NCBI RefSeq assembly: GCF_023100845.1
Contig: NZ_CP095864.1
Coordinates: 2,232,001 to 2,296,000, forward strand
Source of the DNA: Gordonia sp. PP30
GTDB lineage: Bacteria > Actinomycetota > Actinomycetes > Mycobacteriales > Mycobacteriaceae
Direction: 5' to 3'
Length of the DNA: 64,000 bases
The notes under the pieces: model-generated
Database searches by the model: none
What the model was told of the DNA's origin: nothing
The model's input: only the letters and a program-made list of their open reading frames with translations
Translations under genes and position numbers: made by a program
Shown here: positions 55,188 through 64,000 of the stretch, piece by piece
Layout of the letters: each line of letters opens with the position of its first letter
Position numbering within the stretch: position 1 is the stretch's first letter

Positions 55188-55737
55188 GGCCGAGGTAGCT
55201 TCCGTCGCGCGAGTCGATCTTCAGCTTGTCACCGGTGTTGATGAACAGCGGGACCGCCACCTCGGCGCCGGTCTCCAGCGTGGCCGGCTTGGTGCCGCCG
55301 GTGGAGCGGTCGCCCTGCAGGCCCGGATCGGTCTGGGCGACGATGAGCTCGACGGTCACCGGGAGCTCGACGAACAGCGGCTCGCCCTCGTGGGTGGCGA
55401 CCTGGACGCTCATGTTCTCCAGCAGGAAGCGGGCGCCGTCGCCCATGGTCTCAGGGGAGATCGAGATCTGCTCGAAGGTCTCGCCGTCCATGAACACGAA
55501 GTCCGACCCGTCGTTGTACAGGTAGGTCATGTCGCGGCGGTCGACGGTGGCGGTCTCCACCTTGACGCCGGCGTTGAAGGTCTTGTCGACGTTCTTGCCG
55601 GACAGCACGTTCTTGATCTTGGTGCGCACGAAGGCGGGGCCCTTGCCCGGCTTGACGTGCTGGAACTCCAGGATCTGCCACAGCTGGTTGTCGATCTTCA
55701 GCACGAGGCCGTTCTTGAAATCGGCGGTCGTCGCCAT
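55174..55737 (-). CDS. efp: elongation factor P
   Basis: 187 residues; relieves ribosome stalling at proline stretches. N-terminal KOW-like domain with [23 protein letters not shown] (the loop lysine that is modified in some bacteria), then two OB domains and the C-terminal [22 protein letters not shown] at 55737. Starts 34 nt after pepQ. Proline-rich proteins such as the PASTA protein in this window are likely clients, an inference. Confidence 0.97.
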   Translation of the reverse strand: MATTADFKNGLVLKIDNQLWQILEFQHVKPGKGPAFVRTKIKNVLSGKNVDKTFNAGVKVETATVDRRDMTYLYNDGSDFVFMDGETFEQISISPETMGDGARFLLENMSVQVATHEGEPLFVELPVTVELIVAQTDPGLQGDRSTGGTKPATLETGAEVAVPLFINTGDKLKIDSRDGSYLGRVNS

Positions 55738-55771
55738 GAGGGGTCTCCTTATAAGTCTTGTCTGTCGTGCG

Positions 55772-56899
55772 CTACAGCACGCGCAGCTCGCGTGGCGTGT
55801 GAGTCAGCGACCGCGAACCGGATTCGGTGACCACCAGGGTGTCCTCGATCCGCACCCCGCCGCGGCCGGGCAGATAGATGCCCGGCTCGACGGTGACGAT
55901 CGCGCCTCGAAGAAGTGTACCGGTCGCGGTGGCGCCGATCCCCGGCGCTTCGTGGATCCGCAGGCCCACACCGTGTCCGAGGCCGTGCACGTAGAACTCG
56001 CCGTATCCGGCGTCGGCGATCACCTGGCGAGCGGTGGCGTCCACCGCGCGCAGGTCGGCGCCGGGGGTCAGCGCCCGCGTTCCGGCCTCCTGCGCGACAC
56101 GCACGATCTCGTGGATCTCCCGCTGCCACGGTGCCGGTTCGCCCAGGACCACGGTGCGGGTGGTGTCCGAGTGGTAGCCGTCGACCATCGCCCCGAAATC
56201 GATCTTCACCAGGTCCGACGTCGCCAGCACCGCGTCGGTCGGCCGGTGATGCGGGACCGCCGAGTGCGCCCCGGCGGCCACGATGGTCTCGAAGGCGATG
56301 CCCGACGCGCCGCGCTCGTACATCTCCCATTCCAGGTCGCGCGCCACCTGTCGTTCGGTGCGGCCCGGGGCGATCGCGCCGCGCTCGATCAGCGCCGTCA
56401 GCGCGGCGTCGGCCACCGCGCACGCCCGCGTGACCAAGGCCACCTCGCCGTCGTCCTTCACCTCGCGCAACTCCTCGACCACGCCGCGGAGGGGAACCAG
56501 CGTGGCGCCGTCGCCGCCGGGTTCCTCGCGCAGGGTCTGGAACTGGGCGACGGTGACCGCGTCGGCCTCGATGCCGACACGCGCGCCGGCCGCCTCGGCG
56601 ACGAGCGCGGCGAGCGTGTCGCGGGCGATCACCGCCGTCACATCCGGCGTCTGGGCCGCGACCTGAGCGGTGTAGCGGCCGTCGGTGGCGATCCGGTCAC
56701 CGGTGCCGCCGCCATCGGCCCGGATCAGGACGGCGCCGTTGCTGCCGGTGAAACCGGTCAGATAGCGCACGTTCACCAGGTCGCTGACGACCAGGGCGTC
56801 GGCGCCGCGGCGGGTCAGGCCGGCGGCGACGGCGGCGCGTCGTGCGGCGTAGGCGGGGGCGGGGGCGGACACGGGGACGGATTCTCCAGACACAGGCAT
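55772..56899 (-). CDS. pepQ: M24 Xaa-Pro aminopeptidase
   Basis: 375 residues. N-terminal creatinase-like domain, then the pita-bread metallopeptidase with all five metal ligands: [15 protein letters not shown] (two Asp), [13 protein letters not shown] (His), [11 protein letters not shown] (Glu) and [10 protein letters not shown] (Glu). Releases residues before proline. Divergent from the four-TM gene across a 42-nt gap. Family order pepQ-efp-nusB is conserved in mycobacteria (Rv2535c-Rv2533c). Confidence 0.95.
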   Translation of the reverse strand: MPVSGESVPVSAPAPAYAARRAAVAAGLTRRGADALVVSDLVNVRYLTGFTGSNGAVLIRADGGGTGDRIATDGRYTAQVAAQTPDVTAVIARDTLAALVAEAAGARVGIEADAVTVAQFQTLREEPGGDGATLVPLRGVVEELREVKDDGEVALVTRACAVADAALTALIERGAIAPGRTERQVARDLEWEMYERGASGIAFETIVAAGAHSAVPHHRPTDAVLATSDLVKIDFGAMVDGYHSDTTRTVVLGEPAPWQREIHEIVRVAQEAGTRALTPGADLRAVDATARQVIADAGYGEFYVHGLGHGVGLRIHEAPGIGATATGTLLRGAIVTVEPGIYLPGRGGVRIEDTLVVTESGSRSLTHTPRELRVL

Positions 56900-56941
56900 G
56901 CCAAGATTGTTGTACAGGTCTCAGGCCGGTACGGTATCGAC

Positions 56942-57442
56942 ATGGACTCGTGGCTACTGCGCGGTATCATCATGTCGGTCATCAACATCGCGGCCCGCAT
57001 CTTGCTGGGTTTCGCGGTGATCGCGTGGCCCATTCAGTCCCCGATCTACCGGGCCATCGCCATCGCCGCGATCGTGCTGATCGCGGTGATCTGGGGCGGA
57101 TACGACGGTATCAAGGATGCGCGCGCCCATCCGGACCCCGACGACTACGACGACCTCACCATGCGCTGGCTGAAGGCGGGCTTCCTGGCCGGCTGGACGT
57201 CGTGCCTGATCTGCTGGATCCTCGGCACCTACTGGCTCGACGGCATCGGCCAGGCGTCGTTCTGGATCGAGATGATCGCCGGAACGTCGTTCATCACGCT
57301 GCTGGTGTACGTGCCCGCCTTCTTCGGCGTCAGCGCCGGCCGCTTCCTGGTCCGCCGCGAGCAGCGCAAGGGCGAGGACACCGACTGGTCGCACCACGAA
57401 CTGCACACCCAGCCGACCGAGGTCGTGCAGACCGGCGCCTGA
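56942..57442 (+). CDS. four-TM membrane protein (B-4DMT / Rv2536-like)
   Basis: 166 residues with four hydrophobic helices: IIMSVINIAARILLGFAVIAW, IYRAIAIAAIVLIAVIWGGY, WLKAGFLAGWTSCLICWILGT and IAGTSFITLLVYVPAFFGV, then a hydrophilic tail of about 35 residues. Matches the Rv2536-like B-4DMT transporter family; substrate unknown. ATG at 56942 is the family start (MDSWLLRG). It is divergent from pepQ and ends 17 nt before a hairpin shared with the opposing gene. Confidence 0.85.
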   Translation: MDSWLLRGIIMSVINIAARILLGFAVIAWPIQSPIYRAIAIAAIVLIAVIWGGYDGIKDARAHPDPDDYDDLTMRWLKAGFLAGWTSCLICWILGTYWLDGIGQASFWIEMIAGTSFITLLVYVPAFFGVSAGRFLVRREQRKGEDTDWSHHELHTQPTEVVQTGA

Positions 57443-57458
57443 GCCGTCATTCTTTCAC

Positions 57459-57495
57459 CGAAGGCCCGGCCCCCTTCACGGGGACCGGGCCTTCG
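57459..57495. terminator. bidirectional hairpin terminator
   Basis: CGAAGGCCCGG (57459-57469) is the exact reverse complement of CCGGGCCTTCG (57485-57495), with CCCC/GGGG pairing inside and a short loop. It lies between the convergent four-TM gene and the DUF726 gene. TCTTTC lies just before it on the plus strand. Confidence 0.85.
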
Positions 57496-57531
57496 GGCAT
57501 CCGAGCACCGGCCCGGGGTCCAGAACGGCGG

Positions 57532-59163
57532 TCAGACCAGTGTGACGTCGTCGAAGTAGTCGCTGTGCCCCAGTACGTCCGATGACACATCGTGATCGAC
57601 GATGTTCGCGAAGCTCGATCCGAAACCCTTGGCGCCCACCGCCTCACTACCGAGCATCGCGCCCTTGTAGAGGTACTTGAGGACCTTGTCGTTGGTGGAG
57701 TGATAGTTGTGCACCTCCCCGGTCACGGCGCGTCCGAGCCTGCCCCAGTCGCCGCCACGGCCCCGTGCCGCCCCGACCAGGTGTACCGCTGCGACCGCAG
57801 GCGCAGCGGGGTCGGTCCCCATCGACTCAGCGGCGGTGATCATCACCCGGCCGCCCAGACTGTGACCGACGAGGATGACCTCGTCGGTCTCCGTGCGCGC
57901 CAGGATTCCAGCGAGTGCGGCGCCGGCCTTGTCCGCGCGGACCGTCGCCGAATGCCAAGGATTCTTCGCGAGTCCGGCGCCCGCCATCGCCCAGCCGATC
58001 GGACCGAGGGCCGCGGCTGCCGCCTTGTGCGCCATCGCCCCACCGACTCCGGCGAAGGCTGCTCCCTGCTGTATGCCCATGTTCGCGAAGACGTACTTGG
58101 CGATACTCTCCTTCTCCTTGGACCCCCAGTGCAGGAGATACACCGGTGAATCGGGGTACCGGGCCTCGACCATGTCGACGGCCGTGTCCCAGTCCTGAGC
58201 GTTCTGGGTGAGGAATCCTCGCGCGATCACCACCGGCGTACCGTTCCCGGCACGGAACTTCTGGATGCCGAACGACTGGTCATCACTCACGTAGGCATTG
58301 ATCAGGCTCGCACCGAAGGCGGTCCCGAGCGCCGCACCCGCGGCCGTGATCACTGCCGTGCCACCCGCCATGCCGAACGCGATACCGCCGGATCCGATCG
58401 CTCCACCCCCGAGAGTCGCCAATCCCCAGCTCGTCGCCACCGCCCCGGAATAGCCGCCGAAGGTCACGCCGACCAGACCGCCGAGCGCAGGAGCCGCCGC
58501 GTAGGCGGCAGGGCCGAGCACGGCGCCGCCGAGAAGGCCGAAGCCGGCGAGCCGCGAGTGCCTCGCGAGGTTGGCGCTGTCGTACTTCAGGATGTCCCGG
58601 TAGCGATGCGGTGCCGAGATCTTGTCCGCGGCCCGCGCGAAGCTCGGAAGTTCGTGCCGATGCTCCGCGCAATACTTGGGCAGCCTGACGGAGCCGGGAC
58701 CGCGGACGGCCATATGCGCACATCCCGGAGCCGGGCAGACTCGGGTCGGCGTCCCGCACTTCGCGCACAGGTATGTCGGCAGACGGCGACGGACGGCGAC
58801 CTTCCGGTGAGTCGTCTTGGCGAAGCACCCCGAACACCACCGAGCGAGCACGACTTCGGTGGTCAGCCGGTCGACGAAGCCCGAGATCTCCCTGGCAATC
58901 TCCTCGTGCACTCCGGCCTGCGCCAACTGACTCTTCTCGTCGTCCGGTTCCGCCGCTTCGAGCGCAGCGATCGAGTGTTTGGCATACGCCCAGGCGTTGT
59001 TCACCATCGCGGCGTTCGAGAGCATCTCGTCGTCGCCCTCGATCGCCTCGGCTACCGGACCGGCCAACGGTCCACTCAGCTCCAGTCGCCGGCCCATCGG
59101 CGACCGAAGCACGCATGCGACTCGGCCCTCGCCCACCATCGTCACTGACACCGTGGCACTCAC
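57532..59163 (-). CDS. DUF726 family alpha/beta hydrolase with N-terminal zinc-ribbon
   Basis: 543 residues. Residues 105-170 hold a cysteine cluster (CxxC at 110-113, CxxC at 133-136, Cys143, Cys148, Cys165 with nearby histidines), probably zinc-binding. Residues about 205-290 are Gly/Ala-rich and hydrophobic, likely membrane-associated. The C-terminal half is DUF726-like: VVIARGFLTQ, YLLHWGSKEKESI, GHSLGGRV with Ser435, and a final HSDYFDDV. Proteins of this kind in eukaryotes are TMCO4-type. GTG at 59163 follows GGAGGG; an earlier ATG lies 8 codons upstream. It is alone between the four-TM gene and aroKB, with its own promoter region. Substrate unknown. Confidence 0.85.
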   Translation of the reverse strand: MSATVSVTMVGEGRVACVLRSPMGRRLELSGPLAGPVAEAIEGDDEMLSNAAMVNNAWAYAKHSIAALEAAEPDDEKSQLAQAGVHEEIAREISGFVDRLTTEVVLARWCSGCFAKTTHRKVAVRRRLPTYLCAKCGTPTRVCPAPGCAHMAVRGPGSVRLPKYCAEHRHELPSFARAADKISAPHRYRDILKYDSANLARHSRLAGFGLLGGAVLGPAAYAAAPALGGLVGVTFGGYSGAVATSWGLATLGGGAIGSGGIAFGMAGGTAVITAAGAALGTAFGASLINAYVSDDQSFGIQKFRAGNGTPVVIARGFLTQNAQDWDTAVDMVEARYPDSPVYLLHWGSKEKESIAKYVFANMGIQQGAAFAGVGGAMAHKAAAAALGPIGWAMAGAGLAKNPWHSATVRADKAGAALAGILARTETDEVILVGHSLGGRVMITAAESMGTDPAAPAVAAVHLVGAARGRGGDWGRLGRAVTGEVHNYHSTNDKVLKYLYKGAMLGSEAVGAKGFGSSFANIVDHDVSSDVLGHSDYFDDVTLV

Positions 59164-59182
59164 TGCCGTCCCTCCGTTCCTG

Positions 59183-59216
59183 CACACCGTGGTGTGTACA
59201 GCACGAGACGACTATA
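59183..59216 (-). promoter_or_regulatory. putative promoter and operator of the DUF726 gene
   Basis: Minus-strand TATAGT (59211-59216) fits TANNNT. Between it and the start is the inverted repeat CACACC-GT-GGTGTG (59183-59196), positioned where a repressor would block transcription. No clear -35 seen. Confidence 0.4.
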
Positions 59217-59315
59217 GATCGCGGTTCCGACAGCACCACTGAAAGGCGACGATCTACCTCGCAGGACGGCCCTCGCAGCGCGGCAGCGGGGCACGGGCGT
59301 TGCTACGACTCCCGG

Positions 59316-62119
<2,804 letters not shown>

Positions 62120-62121
62120 AA

Positions 62122-62135
62122 GGAACAATTGTTCC
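62122..62135. promoter_or_regulatory. perfect 14-bp palindrome before aroC
   Basis: GGAACAATTGTTCC is identical to its own reverse complement. It lies 3 nt before the aroC GTG and 6 nt past the stop of the Rv2525c-like gene. It is A/T-centred in a G+C-rich neighbourhood. Candidate operator, translational stem or short terminator. Confidence 0.55.
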
Positions 62136-62140
62136 AGAAG

Positions 62141-62920
62141 CTACGTCCACTGCCCGTACTGGGGCTTCAGGATGGTGTTGACGTCCACCGTCACCCCGCC
62201 GACCTGCTGCTGGCCGGGGATCTGGTGGAGGTGCGCGGCCGGGTGGAGGTAGCCCTTCGGCGTCCCCCAGTCGTGCTGCCAGAACCACTGCCCGAGCGCC
62301 AGCGACGACGCCCACTGGATGGTCTGCGCGTTGCCGTACACGCCGACCCGCCCCGGACCGATCACCGTGTTCCAGGCGAGCAGATACGGGGCGATCTGGG
62401 TGACGAACTGAGTGAGCGTCGGATTGTCGTCGATGGAGACGTAGATCGGGGCACCGGCCGGCCCGCCCGCCGCGGTGTGCAGCTGCGCCCCGCGGGCGGC
62501 GTGCTTCAGCCCGGCCGGGTAGCCGCCGAGCCAGTCGGCCGTCGCCTCCTTGCCGTACTGATAGTTGGAGACGACGGTCAGCCCGGCCGCGCGCATCCCC
62601 GTCGCCTCCGCGGCGGTCAGCGGCTTGCCGGTCATCCACGACTCGCGCGGATCGGACACGTACCGGATCACCCCGGCGTGCCCGGCCGCGCGGACGGCCT
62701 GCGGGGACGGGACGCCGACGGCGTAGTCCAGCAGCGTGCCGAGGGTCGTGCCGGCGGGCAGCGAGGGCGGCAACTCCGACGAGCCCGCGGCGAGGTCGGC
62801 GAGGCCATCGGCGCGCGCCGGGCCGGACGGCAGCACGACGGCCGCACCCGCACCCGCGATTCCGGCGGCGCACACGGACAGGAAACGGCGGCGGGACACC
62901 CCGCGGGCACTGGCGGACAC
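62141..62920 (-). CDS. Tat-exported Rv2525c-like protein (DUF1906, glycoside-hydrolase-like)
   Basis: 259 residues. Twin-arginine signal: SRRRFLSVCAAGIAGAGAA, cleaved near PARADG. The mature part is the Rv2525c/DUF1906 fold: RYVSDPRESWMTGKPLTAAEA, GLTVVSNYQYGK, PIYVSIDDNPT with an acidic pair, and VGVYGN. Rv2525c of M. tuberculosis is a Tat substrate affecting the cell envelope. The GTG at 62920 was chosen for the signal peptide. Upstream of aroC; likely co-transcribed. Confidence 0.9.
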   Translation of the reverse strand: MSASARGVSRRRFLSVCAAGIAGAGAAVVLPSGPARADGLADLAAGSSELPPSLPAGTTLGTLLDYAVGVPSPQAVRAAGHAGVIRYVSDPRESWMTGKPLTAAEATGMRAAGLTVVSNYQYGKEATADWLGGYPAGLKHAARGAQLHTAAGGPAGAPIYVSIDDNPTLTQFVTQIAPYLLAWNTVIGPGRVGVYGNAQTIQWASSLALGQWFWQHDWGTPKGYLHPAAHLHQIPGQQQVGGVTVDVNTILKPQYGQWT

Positions 62921-62984
62921 GAGAAACCTCGACTCGATCGGCGACGACTACCCCGCCCACCCTAGCCTCAAACCCCACCTGTAC

Positions 62985-63002
62985 CTCTAGTCACTCTAGT
63001 CA
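62985..63002. repeat. tandem 9-bp direct repeat
   Basis: CTCTAGTCA occurs twice without a gap in the 108-nt region between the prepilin peptidase stop and the Rv2525c-like start. It is about 20 nt upstream of a possible minus-strand -10 (TAGGGT at 62959-62964). It could be a regulator site. Confidence 0.35.
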
Positions 63003-63028
63003 CAACTCGGCCACGGTGCTTTCCACCC

Positions 63029-63415
63029 TCACGCGGCGGCGACTGCCACGACGAGGGTGGCGGCGACCAGGAGCGGCCCGTGCACGACACGCCGTCGCCG
63101 CACCAGAGCGCACACCGCCACCGTCAGCACCGCGGCCAGGAGCAGCACGGCCAGGGCCGCGAACGACGACCCCGCGAGCACCCCGCACGACGGCGCCAGC
63201 TTCACGTCGCCCCCGCCGCACGATCGGGTGAGGAAGCCCGCCAGGTAGGGCGCGGTCAGCACCAGGGCGGCGAGCGCGGCGGCCGGTGACGACCACGCCT
63301 GTAGCGCCGCGATCAGCAGCAGCGGCAGGGTGAGCCGATTCGGCAGGCGGCCGGTGCGGCGGTCACACTCGGCGGCGGCGATCAGGCCCGCGGCGAGCAG
63401 CCAGGTGAGCAGCAT
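63029..63415 (-). CDS. short prepilin peptidase (family A24)
   Basis: 128 residues, membrane protein with about five hydrophobic helices. The two aspartates of the A24 aspartyl protease are visible: ECDRRTGRLPNRLTL at the first and GGGDVKLAPSCG (GxGD motif) at the second. It lacks the methyltransferase domain of Gram-negative PilD, as is usual for short actinobacterial forms. Start taken at the ATG 63415 (MLLTWLLAAG). Target pilin-like proteins are not in the window. In mycobacteria a similar gene lies near aroE. Confidence 0.88.
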   Translation of the reverse strand: MLLTWLLAAGLIAAAECDRRTGRLPNRLTLPLLLIAALQAWSSPAAALAALVLTAPYLAGFLTRSCGGGDVKLAPSCGVLAGSSFAALAVLLLAAVLTVAVCALVRRRRVVHGPLLVAATLVVAVAAA

Positions 63416-63496
63416 GACACCAGCGTGGACCGTCGCGCCCGGCGCCGGGCGGCACCGTCCACAGGCCGGTACGAGTGGTACCGGGTTGTCCACAAG

Positions 63497-64000
63497 TCAG
63501 GCGCGCAGGACGGCGGCCATCGCCTCCTTGGGCGCGGGCCGCCCGGTGAACTGCTCGGACTGGCTGTACGCCTGGTTCAGCAGCATGGTGAGCCCGCCGA
63601 CCACGACTCCCCCGGACTCGGTGACCGCCCGCGCCAGCGGGGTCGGCCACGGGTCGTAGATGACGTCGACCAGGCGCGCGGCACCGCGCAGCGACGCGAT
63701 CAGCGGCTCCGCGGCGGGGGCCGGCACGGTGGAGACGACGACGTCCGCGCCCGCGACCGATTCGGCGAGCGCCGGACCGTTCTCGAAACCCACCAGACGA
63801 CACGCCAGACCCAGCCGCCCGGCGAGTTCCACCACGCCCGCGGCGCGCTCCACGCTGCGGGCGACGAGGACGATCCCGGTGAATCCCCAGTCGGCGAGCG
63901 CCGCGACCGTCGGCAGGGCCGTCCCGCCGGCGCCCACCACCACCGCGTGCCGCGCGGCCACCGGGACTCCGGCCTCGGCGAGCGCGCCGGTCATCCCGTC
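63497..64000 (-). CDS. aroE: shikimate dehydrogenase, N-terminal part outside the window
   Basis: C-terminal 167 residues of the enzyme that reduces 3-dehydroshikimate to shikimate. The window edge reads DGMTGALAEAG, the usual N-T-D-G segment, followed by NAD(P)-binding VVVGAGGTALPTVAALA, VVSTVPA and the C-terminal GLTMLLNQAYSQSEQFTG (Gln of the active site). Frame is open to base 64000. Ends 82 nt before the prepilin peptidase start. Confidence 0.95.
   Translation of the reverse strand, partial: DGMTGALAEAGVPVAARHAVVVGAGGTALPTVAALADWGFTGIVLVARSVERAAGVVELAGRLGLACRLVGFENGPALAESVAGADVVVSTVPAPAAEPLIASLRGAARLVDVIYDPWPTPLARAVTESGGVVVGGLTMLLNQAYSQSEQFTGRPAPKEAMAAVLRA

Noticed and set aside
62122..62135. 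Rho-independent terminator after the Rv2525c-like gene
   Set aside because: The palindrome has no loop or T-run and is A+T-centred; kept as operator-like rather than called a terminator.

Overview
The window is a G+C-rich actinobacterial chromosome segment. Gene content and order match the mycolic-acid-producing actinobacteria (Mycobacterium, Gordonia, Rhodococcus, Tsukamurella). The whole-window order resembles two M. tuberculosis blocks joined together: Rv1382-Rv1448 (pyr/car, mihF-gmk-rpoZ-coaBC-metK, priA-fmt-rsmB, rib genes, uvrC-rapZ-yvcK-whiA, gap-pgk-tpi-secG-ppc, pgl-opcA-zwf-tal) and Rv2525c-Rv2552c (aroE, prepilin peptidase, Rv2525c-like protein, aroC, aroK/aroB, pepQ, efp, nusB). 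A Gordonia-like organism is my best guess. This is inferred from synteny and from the dispersed intergenic repeats, and was not checked by search.

Layout. 1-4.3 kb (+): pentose-phosphate operon tal-zwf-opcA-pgl. 4.3-5.1 kb: gene-poor junction with a frameshifted orphan HigA antitoxin and two copies of an intergenic repeat. 5.1-16.8 kb (-): CPA2 antiporter and giant patatin-like protein (overlapping starts and stops), ppc, then gap-pgk-tpiA-secG bounded by perfect hairpins. 16.9-25.2 kb (-): PAP2/diacylglycerol-kinase fusion, an unknown protein, uvrC-rapZ-yvcK-whiA and a DUF2185 protein. 25.2-31.4 kb: a lipoprotein (+), then riboflavin synthesis (rpe-ribD, FMN riboswitch, ribE-ribBA-ribH-PH protein) interrupted by a small LapA-like membrane gene (+). 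31.5-35.4 kb (+): a coupled pair of large surface proteins, PASTA+NPCBM-like and vWA+SGNH hydrolase. 35.5-44.3 kb (-): mihF-gmk-rpoZ-coaBC-metK and priA-fmt-rsmB-zinc-ribbon protein. 44.5-45.6 kb (+): PhaC-like alpha/beta hydrolase. 45.8-56.9 kb (-): pepQ-efp-nusB, then the pyrimidine operon pyrR-pyrB-pyrC-membrane protein-carA-carB-pyrF behind a PyrR-binding RNA loop. 56.9-59.2 kb: four-TM protein (+) and DUF726 zinc-ribbon hydrolase (-). 59.3-64 kb (-): shikimate genes (aroE, aroC, a fused aroK-aroB) with a prepilin peptidase and an Rv2525c-like Tat-exported protein.

Most genes are core metabolism packed in operons with 1-14 nt overlaps. Non-routine content: the PASTA/NPCBM plus vWA/SGNH pair; the aroK-aroB fusion that keeps an internal ribosome site and ATG; the patatin-antiporter pair; the DUF726 gene with an operator-like inverted repeat; a Trp-rich leader ORF before whiA; a perfect 14-bp palindrome before aroC; and the intergenic repeat family. 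No tRNA, rRNA, CRISPR array, insertion sequence or phage gene was seen.
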